Assembly: GCA_022428005.1 (NCBI GenBank)
Contig: JAKMDI010000005.1
Location: 62,001-126,000, forward strand
From: Flavobacteriaceae bacterium
GTDB lineage: Bacteria > Bacteroidota > Bacteroidia > Flavobacteriales > Flavobacteriaceae
Direction of reading: 5' to 3'
DNA: 64,000 nt
The position numbers and the translations under genes were made by a program. A model generated the notes under the pieces. That model was not told the origin of the DNA, searched no databases, and saw only the letters and a list, made by a program, of their open reading frames with translations. This document shows positions 52,171 through 61,588 of this stretch, piece by piece (position 1 is the stretch's first letter; each line of letters starts with the position of its first letter).

Positions 52171-53817
52171 ATGAAAAGTTCGATTATTTTTTTCACTTTT
52201 TTATCATTTACTTTCCTTGCTGCCCAGCACTCAAAGCTTTCACCTGAGCATTATAAGGAGCAAAGGGATGCTTTCAGAAATCTTCTCCCCGAAAATAGTG
52301 TTGCAGTATTGTTCAGTGCTCCAATCCGAAATCGGGCCAATGATGTAGACTATGTCTATCATCAAGACCCCAATTTTTTCTATCTAACGGGATGGCATCA
52401 ACCGCACTCTGCTTTAATGATATACAAAAACCCTCAGCGTGATGGTGCCGGACAGTATCGCGAAAAGATATACGTACCCGAACGTGATGCGTATATGGAA
52501 ATGTGGTATGGAAAACGATACAGCCTCAGTGACGTTAAAAAACTTGGTTTTGAACGGGTAGCCGAACGTGCTGAATTTAAAAATGACATTACACCTACGG
52601 AACAGTTTGATAAAGTTTTGTTTTTTGAGTTTAAAAATGATATACGAAACCAAACGATGTATGTTTTAAAAAATGGCCAACGTTTAAAAGTAGAGGACCC
52701 TAACGACCTTTTTGATTTAAAAGCCAACCTGAGAGCAGCAGTCAATTTCCCTCAAGATTTTAATAAACTGAGGCATTCTGCTTATCAAGAAATTATGGAA
52801 GCCGATGAAAATAATATTGAAGAAGTCAGGGAAATCCTACAATCCATTGTCGCAAGGGACTCAATGCTTAGCCAGGACAATATCATCAATAAATTCCTAA
52901 ATGAACCCACTCAAAACTATTATAAAGAAGCGCAAAGGCAAACGGCTTTTGCATTGAGAAACTACAATTTTGATATAGAAACGCTGCCTATGATTATGGC
53001 GGACATGAGGGAGATAAAAAGTAAAGACGAAATCCAACTGCTCAAAAAAGCAGTGGCAATCTCTGTCGTAGGCCAAATCGAGGTAATGAAAGCTATGCAC
53101 CCCGGAATGAGCGAGAGAGAAATCCAAGGTATTCACGAATTTGTTTATCGAAAATATGGCGCTGCAGACGAGGGCTACCCTTCCATTGTCGGAGCGGGGG
53201 AAAACGGTTGTATTTTACATTATATCGAAAACGATGAGGAGGAAATCGAAAACCAATTGGTGTTGATGGACTTAGGGGCGGAGTACTATGGTTACACAGC
53301 AGATGTAACCCGCACTATCCCTGCAAACGGAGTTTTTAGCCCTGAACAGAGGGCCTTGTACCAAATTGTATACGATGCTCAGGAGGCTGCAATTAATGCC
53401 TCCAAAGCGGGGACAAGTTTTGGGGAATTGTATTATTTGTCATACGATATTGTAGCAAAAGGTTTGATGGAATTAAAAATTATAGAAGACCCTTCCGAGG
53501 CCAGAAGTTATTATCCTCACGGTCTTTCACATCACATCGGATTGGATGTTCACGATCCTGGAAATTATGGAGTATTAGCACCCAATATGGTGGTAACGAT
53601 AGAGCCCGGGATTTATATTCCTGCAAATAGTCCTTGCGATTCCAAATGGTGGAACATAGGAATCCGAATTGAAGACGATGTCTTGATTACCCCATTGGGT
53701 CCTGAGAATCTCTCCGCAGGAGTACCGAGAGATGTGGAAGGGATAGAAACGTTGATGCGCGAAGACAGTGTCCTTAAGGAGTTTATCTTACCTGAGCTGG
53801 AAACCTTAGTCCAGTAA
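52171..53817 (+). CDS. Aminopeptidase P family M24 metallopeptidase (exported)
   Basis: Signal peptide; NGCILHYIENDEE, LVLMDLGAEYYGYTADVTRTIPANG, YPHGLSHHIGLDVHD, VTIEPGIYI. Confidence 0.94.
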   Translation: MKSSIIFFTFLSFTFLAAQHSKLSPEHYKEQRDAFRNLLPENSVAVLFSAPIRNRANDVDYVYHQDPNFFYLTGWHQPHSALMIYKNPQRDGAGQYREKIYVPERDAYMEMWYGKRYSLSDVKKLGFERVAERAEFKNDITPTEQFDKVLFFEFKNDIRNQTMYVLKNGQRLKVEDPNDLFDLKANLRAAVNFPQDFNKLRHSAYQEIMEADENNIEEVREILQSIVARDSMLSQDNIINKFLNEPTQNYYKEAQRQTAFALRNYNFDIETLPMIMADMREIKSKDEIQLLKKAVAISVVGQIEVMKAMHPGMSEREIQGIHEFVYRKYGAADEGYPSIVGAGENGCILHYIENDEEEIENQLVLMDLGAEYYGYTADVTRTIPANGVFSPEQRALYQIVYDAQEAAINASKAGTSFGELYYLSYDIVAKGLMELKIIEDPSEARSYYPHGLSHHIGLDVHDPGNYGVLAPNMVVTIEPGIYIPANSPCDSKWWNIGIRIEDDVLITPLGPENLSAGVPRDVEGIETLMREDSVLKEFILPELETLVQ

Positions 53818-55098
53818 ATAGCTTCGTAACTGGTTATAATCCTTGATGGGGGTACTATTTTTTTCCTTTACGAGGGTGTCTTTTAGTCGCTCGGGAACCG
53901 TGACCTTAGTTTTCAGTGTTTTTTCAACAGTATCCATAAATTTAACTGGGTGGGCGGTTTCTAAGAATACACCATAGAAATCATCTTTTTGTTTAGAGAG
54001 AAACTCCTTAAGTCCCAAATACCCCACAGCACCGTGGGGGTCAGCGATATATCCCTTCAGGTCATAAATCTCTTTAAGCCCTTTTTTAGTCTCATTATCT
54101 GTATACCTGTACCCAGAGATCACTTTTTTCATCCTGACCACATCATTGTTGAAAATCTTTTGAATTCTAATGAAGTTACTTGGGTTACCAACATCCATAG
54201 CATTAGAAATGGTAGGAACTGTAGGTTTAGGGTCATAGGTGCCAGTTTTTAAAAAACGGGGTACGGCATCATTGACATTTGTACAAGCAATAAAATGGTC
54301 GATGGGCAGTCCCATCTGTTGGCCCATAATTCCGGCACAAATGTTACCGAAGTTCCCGCTGGGAACAGAAAAAACCAGCTTTTTGTTTTTTTCTTTTAAG
54401 GCCCTGTAAGCTATAAAATAATAAAACATTTGGGGCAGCCACCGGGCTATATTTATCGAATTTGCCGAAGTGAGGCTAATATCGGATAAACTGTTGTCGA
54501 GAAAGGCTGTTTTTACCATTTCCTGACAATCATCAAATACACCATCTACCTCCAATGCCGATATATTTTGTCCCAAGGTGGTCAGTTGCTTTTCTTGAAT
54601 TTCACTGACTTTTCCTTTGGGGTAAAGTATGACCACATCGACCCCCTCAACCCCTAAAAAGCCATTGGCCACTGCCCCTCCAGTATCTCCAGAAGTAGCT
54701 ACTAAAACCGTTATTTTCTGATCGCTATTGCGGTTTATATGGCCCAATGAACGTGCCATAAATCGGGCTCCTACGTCTTTAAAAGCCAAGGTAGGACCTT
54801 GAAAAAGTTCTAAAGCAGCGATATTCTCTTTTATTTCAACAAGTGGGAATTCGAAATCCAGTGTCTCTGAAATAATTTCCATTAATGGCGCCTTCAATAT
54901 TTGATTACCAATAAAGGGTTTTATCACGCTGTAGGCCATTTCGGCTGTATTCATTTTTTCAATCGTTTGAAAAAATTTGTTTTGGAGTTGGGGTACGGTC
55001 TCTGGAAAGTATAAGCCTCGATCCGGAGCCAAACCTCGTTTTACTGCATCGCTAAAAAGGGCGCTTTTAGAATTGTAATTAAGACTGTAGTATTTCAT
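53806..55098 (-). CDS. thrC: Threonine synthase
   Basis: FQGPTLAFKDVGARFMARSLG; VLVATSGDTGGAVANGF; FSVPSGNFGNICAG. Confidence 0.97.
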   Translation of the reverse strand: MKYYSLNYNSKSALFSDAVKRGLAPDRGLYFPETVPQLQNKFFQTIEKMNTAEMAYSVIKPFIGNQILKAPLMEIISETLDFEFPLVEIKENIAALELFQGPTLAFKDVGARFMARSLGHINRNSDQKITVLVATSGDTGGAVANGFLGVEGVDVVILYPKGKVSEIQEKQLTTLGQNISALEVDGVFDDCQEMVKTAFLDNSLSDISLTSANSINIARWLPQMFYYFIAYRALKEKNKKLVFSVPSGNFGNICAGIMGQQMGLPIDHFIACTNVNDAVPRFLKTGTYDPKPTVPTISNAMDVGNPSNFIRIQKIFNNDVVRMKKVISGYRYTDNETKKGLKEIYDLKGYIADPHGAVGYLGLKEFLSKQKDDFYGVFLETAHPVKFMDTVEKTLKTKVTVPERLKDTLVKEKNSTPIKDYNQLRSYLLD

Positions 55099-56025
55099 TT
55101 AATCCGCGATGACTTTTATTCCCTGGTTATTAATATTCGAAATATGTAACTCAAAATCTATACCAATTGACGAAATATTTTTTTTCAAAGCCTCAGCCAC
55201 CTCTTTTGCGGTTTTTAATCCTTGGGTCAATGCAAATACAGAAGGTCCTGAACCTGAAATTCCAAATCCTATGGCACCAGCATCTTTTGAGGCTTTCTTA
55301 AGGTTTTCAAAATTTGGAATTAACAAAGAACGCATGGGTTCTACAATCCCATCTTTTAAACTTCGGGACATCAGCTCATAATCTTCCTGGTAGAGTGCGG
55401 AAACAAAGGCACCAAGATTGCCCCATTGTTGAACCGCTTTTTCCATAGACACATTTTTTTTAAGGATCTCTCTTGCGTGTAATGTTTTTAATTCAATTTT
55501 TGGATGAAGAATCACTGCAGTTAGTTCACTCGGGCTAGGAAGTTTTATAACTTCTAAAGGTGCTGTGCTTCTCACGAGGGTTATTCCTCCGAGCAGTACT
55601 GGCGCAACGTTATCTGCATGGGCAGCGCCACAAGCAACGGATTCTCCTTCCATGGCAAAAGAGACCAGTTCGTGGGCGGTAAATGGACGTCCCAATAGTT
55701 CATTAATTCCATATACTGATCCAGCAGCACTTGCGGCGCTACTGCCGATTCCACTTCCTGCTTTAATTTTTTTATAGATTTCAATTTCGAAACCAAAATC
55801 GACGGGAAATTCTTTTAACAAAGCTTCTGCTGCTACTCCCGCTACATTCTTTTTGACATCAAAAGGAAGATCTTGACCCTCAATTTTGGATATTTTTACA
55901 CCTGGAGCCACCGTCCGGCGAACTACCATCTCGTCCCCAATGGGATCCAAGCAAAAACCCAAAACATCAAAACCACAAGATACGTTGGCAACACTTGCCG
56001 GTGAAAAAAAATTAATTTCTTCCAT
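55099..56025 (-). CDS. thrB: Homoserine kinase
   Basis: INFFSPASVANVSCGFDVLGFCLD; KIKAGSGIGSSAASAAGSV. Confidence 0.97.
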   Translation of the reverse strand: MEEINFFSPASVANVSCGFDVLGFCLDPIGDEMVVRRTVAPGVKISKIEGQDLPFDVKKNVAGVAAEALLKEFPVDFGFEIEIYKKIKAGSGIGSSAASAAGSVYGINELLGRPFTAHELVSFAMEGESVACGAAHADNVAPVLLGGITLVRSTAPLEVIKLPSPSELTAVILHPKIELKTLHAREILKKNVSMEKAVQQWGNLGAFVSALYQEDYELMSRSLKDGIVEPMRSLLIPNFENLKKASKDAGAIGFGISGSGPSVFALTQGLKTAKEVAEALKKNISSIGIDFELHISNINNQGIKVIAD

Positions 56026-56026
56026 G

Positions 56027-58474
56027 CTATTGTTTACCTATTCTAATAATATCTGCAAAAATTCCAGAGGCGGTCACATCAGCTCCAGCTCCAGCACCTT
56101 TGACGATAAGCGGTTGGGCGCTGTAGCGGTTGGTATAAAACAAGATGATGTTGTCACTTCCCTCCAAGTTGTAAAAATCGTGGCCTTCTTTTACCAGCTG
56201 AATCCCAACTTGGGCTTTTCCGTTTTCTAACTGGGCGACGTATTTCATTTTTGCACCGTGCTTTTCGGCATTTTCTAACATTTTCTCAAAATGATCGTTG
56301 TGTTGAAGTAGGGACTCAAAAAATGATTTATTGTCCTTAGTATTCAAACAAGCCTCAGGGAGAAAAGATTCATTCTCTATGGCTTCTAACTCTATCTTCA
56401 TTCCACTTTCTCGGGCCAAAATCAGAATTTTTCTTGCGACGTCAATACCACTAAGATCGATTTTAGGATCGGGCTCTGTATATCCTTGTTGTTGGGCTTC
56501 TAAAACGACATCGTGAAACTTGACACCCTTTTTGAAATTGTTAAAAACAAAATTTAAACTGCCGGATAAAACCGCCTGTATCTTTATGATTTGATCGCCT
56601 GAGGCTATGAGATTATTTAAAGTATCTATTATGGGTAAACCTGCGCCTACATTGGTTTCAAATAGGTAGGGACTTCCGTATTTTCGGGATATCTTTTTGA
56701 GATTTAGATAATTATTAAGTGCATCAGCTGCAGCAATTTTATTACAGGTAACCACACCAATATTGTTATTTAAATAGCGCGCATATTCTTTAGCGATGAC
56801 TTCGCTGGCAGTATTGTCTACGAAAATACTATTGCGCAGATTTAGTTTTTTTGCATGTTCAAAAAATAAATCAACATTGGCTTTGGTTTCACTTTCCTCG
56901 AGTATTGTATCCCATTGAGAGAGTTCCATTGCGTCGGTTCCCAATACCATTTTTTTAGAGTTTGAAATGGCAATCACGCGGATTTTTAACCTCAAGTTTT
57001 CAATCAAATAGTCGGTTTGATTATCTATTTGTTCTAAGAGCTTACTTCCTACATTTCCCACACCGGTAACAAATAGGTTCAATTCTTTCACCTGCGCCTC
57101 AAAGAAGCTTTCGTGTAGTGTGTTAATGGCCTTTGATACATTTTTTTTATCAATAATGATCGATATATTGCGTTCAGATGCCCCTTGGGCAATGGCGCGT
57201 ATATTGATATTATTGGCTCCCAGACTGCTGAATACTTTACCACTTATTCCCTGGTGATCCTTCATTTTTTCACCCACCACTGCAATATTGACCATGTCTT
57301 TTTCTACCTGGGCAGGGAGTACTTTTTTAATCGATATTTCAAAAGCGAATTTTTCATCGATTGCTTTCTTTGCTGCCATGGCATCCTCTTCTCTGACCCC
57401 AATACAAATAGAGTGTTCAGATGACGCCTGGGTGATCATGATCACATTGATTTTTGCTGCTGATAGGGCTTCAAACAAACGCTTGGAAAAACCTGTGATT
57501 CCTATCATGCCACTCCCTTCCAAATTGATTAAAGCCACCTTGTCGATATGACTAATCCCCTTGACTATTTCTCCATTTTCTATGATCGGTGTATCGTCAA
57601 TTATGGTTCCAGGATCTTCTGGGGCAAATGAATTTTTTATAAGGATGGGGATATTTTTCTCGATAATAGGCTGAAGGGTGGGGGGGTAGATCACTTTTGC
57701 GCCAAAATGGGAGAGTTCCATGGCCTCATAATAACTCAACTTATCTATGGGTTTTGCTTGGGCGACAATTTTTGGGTGGGCAGTATACATACCACTGACA
57801 TCGGTCCAAATTTCTAATACTTCGGCATTAATAGCGCTGGCGATGATGGCGGCTGAGTAGTCCGATCCACCGCGGCCCAAGGTAGTAGTCTCTCCGTTTT
57901 CATTACTGGCAATGTAGCCAGGCAGTAACACAGTGGTTGATTTGTTTTCGTTGAAAAAACTTGTGATGGCATTCTCACTAGATTCCTGGTCCAAAACTTG
58001 TCTGCCATCGTGAAAAACAGTTTTGATAAGGTTTCTGCTGTCTTGATATACCGAATCGATATCATTGTAGAGGAATACCTCCTGAATAATTCGGCTCGAA
58101 AGGATTTCCCCGTAGGAAGAAATGGTTGCAAAATTTTTAGGGGTAGCCTCTTCCAGCAGATGGATTGCATCCAATTGAGCTTCTAAATCATTTAGATTTT
58201 TTTTCAGAAAGCTGATGATGGCACTCTGGTTACCGATCGGCACAAATGTTTTTATGATATTCATGTGTCGGGTTTCAATTTCAAGAAACCCCTTTCTGTA
58301 TTCTTGTTTACCCGATTGCGCTGAGGATAGCATTTCCATAAGCAAATCGGTAATACCTCCAAGTGCAGACACTATTACTGCAGTAGATTCTTTTTGCTTT
58401 TGAACAATTTTGAGAACATTGGATAGACTTTCAGCGTTTGCTACCGATGTTCCCCCAAATTTTAAAACTTTCAT
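56027..58474 (-). CDS. thrA: Bifunctional aspartate kinase/homoserine dehydrogenase I
   Basis: MKVLKFGGTSVANAESL; TTLGRGGSDYSAAIIASAINAE; C-terminal NCNKIAAADALNNY-type homoserine dehydrogenase region. Confidence 0.97.
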   Translation of the reverse strand: MKVLKFGGTSVANAESLSNVLKIVQKQKESTAVIVSALGGITDLLMEMLSSAQSGKQEYRKGFLEIETRHMNIIKTFVPIGNQSAIISFLKKNLNDLEAQLDAIHLLEEATPKNFATISSYGEILSSRIIQEVFLYNDIDSVYQDSRNLIKTVFHDGRQVLDQESSENAITSFFNENKSTTVLLPGYIASNENGETTTLGRGGSDYSAAIIASAINAEVLEIWTDVSGMYTAHPKIVAQAKPIDKLSYYEAMELSHFGAKVIYPPTLQPIIEKNIPILIKNSFAPEDPGTIIDDTPIIENGEIVKGISHIDKVALINLEGSGMIGITGFSKRLFEALSAAKINVIMITQASSEHSICIGVREEDAMAAKKAIDEKFAFEISIKKVLPAQVEKDMVNIAVVGEKMKDHQGISGKVFSSLGANNINIRAIAQGASERNISIIIDKKNVSKAINTLHESFFEAQVKELNLFVTGVGNVGSKLLEQIDNQTDYLIENLRLKIRVIAISNSKKMVLGTDAMELSQWDTILEESETKANVDLFFEHAKKLNLRNSIFVDNTASEVIAKEYARYLNNNIGVVTCNKIAAADALNNYLNLKKISRKYGSPYLFETNVGAGLPIIDTLNNLIASGDQIIKIQAVLSGSLNFVFNNFKKGVKFHDVVLEAQQQGYTEPDPKIDLSGIDVARKILILARESGMKIELEAIENESFLPEACLNTKDNKSFFESLLQHNDHFEKMLENAEKHGAKMKYVAQLENGKAQVGIQLVKEGHDFYNLEGSDNIILFYTNRYSAQPLIVKGAGAGADVTASGIFADIIRIGKQ

Positions 58475-58829
58475 CGTTTAAATATTTCTTTAAACTTCCC
58501 ACTAAAATAGCGAAAGTCAAATGGTTTTAATGGATAGGAATGATTAATTAGTAAATCAAAGATTAGAGGACACTTGGTCATGGCGTTATGTATAATGATC
58601 TCCCCCCATGGGGGTAGTCATTGCCCAGATAGATCTGGTTGATTTATATGCTGTAAAGCCAAAATCTGATGAAAGGAAATGTATATGCGTCTTGTATTCT
58701 AACATGGCTGCAAAATTATTACAAAACTATCAGCTTTAAAATTATTTTATGACAATTTTAAAGTGAATATTAAGAGCTAACCGCACATCAGTTGTAGACG
58801 AAACAGAAAAAGGACTGTATCGAGAGCTA

Positions 58830-61370
58830 TTATTTACCTACAGCTGCAGTTTTGATGAGCAGTGTTTCAGCGTCTTTTTTGTGATCAATGGTGACATTGT
58901 CACCTTCTTGAATACTGCTATTCACCACGTTTTCAGCCAAAAGGTCTTCTACATATTTTTGTATGGCCCTGTTGAGGGGTCGCGCTCCGTACTTTTTATC
59001 GTAGCCCTTTTTACTTAGGAAGACTTTTGCTGCTTTTGTAAAAGAGATGGTATAGCCCAGTTTTTCAATCCTCTGGGTAAGTTTCACCAATTCTATTTCA
59101 ACAATTTGACCGATGTGCTCCTTTTCCAGAGCATTGAAAATTACAATGTCGTCAATTCTGTTTAAAAACTCTGGTGCAAAGGTCTTTTTCAATGCCCCTT
59201 CGATAACCCCTTTTTCGATATCGCCGGCTTGCGACTTGATGTTTGAGGTCTCGAAACCAACACCCGTTCCAAAATCTTTGACTTGACGTGCGCCAATGTT
59301 TGAGGTCATGATGATGATGGTGTTTTGGAAATTGATTTTTCTTCCCAAGCTGTCCGTCAAAAATCCGTCATCCAAAACCTGAAGCAGCATGTTAAAGACA
59401 TCAGGGTGCGCTTTCTCAACTTCATCTAACAAAATAACAGAATAGGGACGACGTCTTACTTTTTCGCTGAGTTGACCTCCTTCTTCGTAGCCTACATAAC
59501 CTGGAGGAGCTCCGATGAGTCTGGATATGGCAAACTTCTCCATATATTCACTCATATCGATTCTGATGAGGTTTTCTTCGGATTCAAATATTTCCTTGGC
59601 AAGTATTTTTGCGAGCTGAGTTTTTCCAACCCCCGTTTGTCCTAAGAAAATAAACGATCCGATGGGTCGGTCAGGATCCTTGAGACCGGCCCTGTTCCGC
59701 TGAATGGCTTTCACTACCTTTTCTACAGCTTCCCGCTGACCGATTATCTTCTCACCAATACTGTCCGCCAAATACGCCAACTTATTCTTTTCACTTTTGA
59801 CAATTTTGTTTACTGGGATGTTGGTCATCATCGAAACCACATCAGCAATGTGAGTATCGTTTACAGTGACCCTGTTGCGTTTAGAGTCTTCTTGCCAACG
59901 GTCTTGAGCCTCTGAAAGTGTTCTTTCCACACGCTTTTCGTCGTCTCTGAGCTTGGCAGCCTCCTCATATTTTTGTTTTTTGACTACAGAGTTTTTCAAC
60001 TCTTTGACTTTTTCAAGTTCCTCTTCAAGCTGAATTATTTCATCAGGTACATTCATATTGTTGATATGAACTCTGGAACCTGCTTCGTCCAATGCATCGA
60101 TAGCTTTATCCGGAAGGTAGCGATCTGATACATAACGAGCTGTGAGCTCGGCACACGCTTTTAATGCTTCGTCTGTATAGATAACATTGTGATGATTCTC
60201 GTATCGGTCCTTGATATTTCTCAAGATGTCTAAAGTTTCTTCTTCAGTGGTTTCTTCAACCAAAACTTTTTGGAAACGTCGCTCCAAAGCACCATCCTTT
60301 TCAATGTTTTGTCGGTATTCGTCTAAGGTGGTAGCTCCAATACATTGGATTTCCCCCCTGGCGAGCGCGGGTTTGAACATATTCGATGCATCTAAACTTC
60401 CCGTAGCGCCCCCTGCACCAACAATGGTATGGATTTCGTCAATGAACAATATGATGTTGTCATTTTTTTCCAACTCATTCATGACCGCTTTCATACGTTC
60501 TTCAAATTGACCTCTGTATTTGGTACCAGCAACCAAGCTTGCCAAATCAAGAGATATGATGCGTTTTCCGTAGAGGATTCTCGAGACCTTCTTCTGAATA
60601 ATGCGCAGCGCTAAGCCCTCAGCAATGGCAGATTTACCGACCCCAGGCTCTCCAATCAATAAAGGGTTATTCTTTTTCCTTCTGCTGAGAATTTGAGAAA
60701 CTCTTTCTATTTCTTTTTCCCTCCCTACAACAGGATCAAGCTTGTTTTTTTCAGCCAATGAAGTGACGTCTCGTCCAAAATTGTCCAAAACAGGGGTCTT
60801 GGATTTTACATTGACCCGAGATTCACTGGTAGGAACAAAGGGATTTTCTTTTCCGGAATCATTATCATCATCTTTTTCTTCGGGGAAAGAGGAGGATGAA
60901 ATGTCCATATAGTCTTGATCGTCGCTGGCAATCATTAATTTGAATTGCTCTTTGACGATATCGTAATCGACATTTAATTTTAATAGGAGCTTGGTAGTAG
61001 GGTCGTTTTCATTCCTCAGTATGCACAGAAGCAGATGGGCCGTGTTGATAATTTCACTTTGAAACAATTTGGCTTCTAAAAAAGTAGTTTTTAGCGCCCG
61101 TTCCGCCTGTCGGGTGAGATGAAGATTTTTTTTGTTGTTAATCGCTCCAGAATTTTCGATGACAGCAGGGTTTAAAATCTCAACTTTACGTCTCAACTCG
61201 TTTAAATCTACTTCTATAGATTTTAGAATTGAAACAGCCTTTCCTTCACCGTCACGCAAAATCCCCAACATAAGATGCTCAGTTCCAATAGAGCCATGTC
61301 CTAATCTCAAGGCTTCTTCTTTACTAAAGGAAATCACATCTTTAACTCGTGGTGAAAAGTTGTCATCCAT
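58830..61370 (-). CDS. clpC: ATP-dependent Clp protease ATP-binding subunit (ClpC-type)
   Basis: Two Clp-N repeats, GEPGVGKSAIAEGLALRI and GQTGVGKTQLAKILAKEIF Walker A motifs, UVR region KQKYEEAAKLRDDEKR. Confidence 0.96.
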   Translation of the reverse strand: MDDNFSPRVKDVISFSKEEALRLGHGSIGTEHLMLGILRDGEGKAVSILKSIEVDLNELRRKVEILNPAVIENSGAINNKKNLHLTRQAERALKTTFLEAKLFQSEIINTAHLLLCILRNENDPTTKLLLKLNVDYDIVKEQFKLMIASDDQDYMDISSSSFPEEKDDDNDSGKENPFVPTSESRVNVKSKTPVLDNFGRDVTSLAEKNKLDPVVGREKEIERVSQILSRRKKNNPLLIGEPGVGKSAIAEGLALRIIQKKVSRILYGKRIISLDLASLVAGTKYRGQFEERMKAVMNELEKNDNIILFIDEIHTIVGAGGATGSLDASNMFKPALARGEIQCIGATTLDEYRQNIEKDGALERRFQKVLVEETTEEETLDILRNIKDRYENHHNVIYTDEALKACAELTARYVSDRYLPDKAIDALDEAGSRVHINNMNVPDEIIQLEEELEKVKELKNSVVKKQKYEEAAKLRDDEKRVERTLSEAQDRWQEDSKRNRVTVNDTHIADVVSMMTNIPVNKIVKSEKNKLAYLADSIGEKIIGQREAVEKVVKAIQRNRAGLKDPDRPIGSFIFLGQTGVGKTQLAKILAKEIFESEENLIRIDMSEYMEKFAISRLIGAPPGYVGYEEGGQLSEKVRRRPYSVILLDEVEKAHPDVFNMLLQVLDDGFLTDSLGRKINFQNTIIIMTSNIGARQVKDFGTGVGFETSNIKSQAGDIEKGVIEGALKKTFAPEFLNRIDDIVIFNALEKEHIGQIVEIELVKLTQRIEKLGYTISFTKAAKVFLSKKGYDKKYGARPLNRAIQKYVEDLLAENVVNSSIQEGDNVTIDHKKDAETLLIKTAAVGK

Positions 61371-61588
61371 ATCTTAGATATTATTTCTAAATTAATTATC
61401 AAAAAGCATTCCAAATGCTATTCTATGGTAAATTGACAAAAAAAATATCATTTCGCAAAATGACCAAAGCAAAAATTTATTATCAAAATACGATATTATC
61501 ATGTTGATAAATTAGAAATAATTTATTGCGAAAATCCCAATAAATACCCCCTTATAAAGTATTTTAGCTATTACCAAAAAAAAAATAA

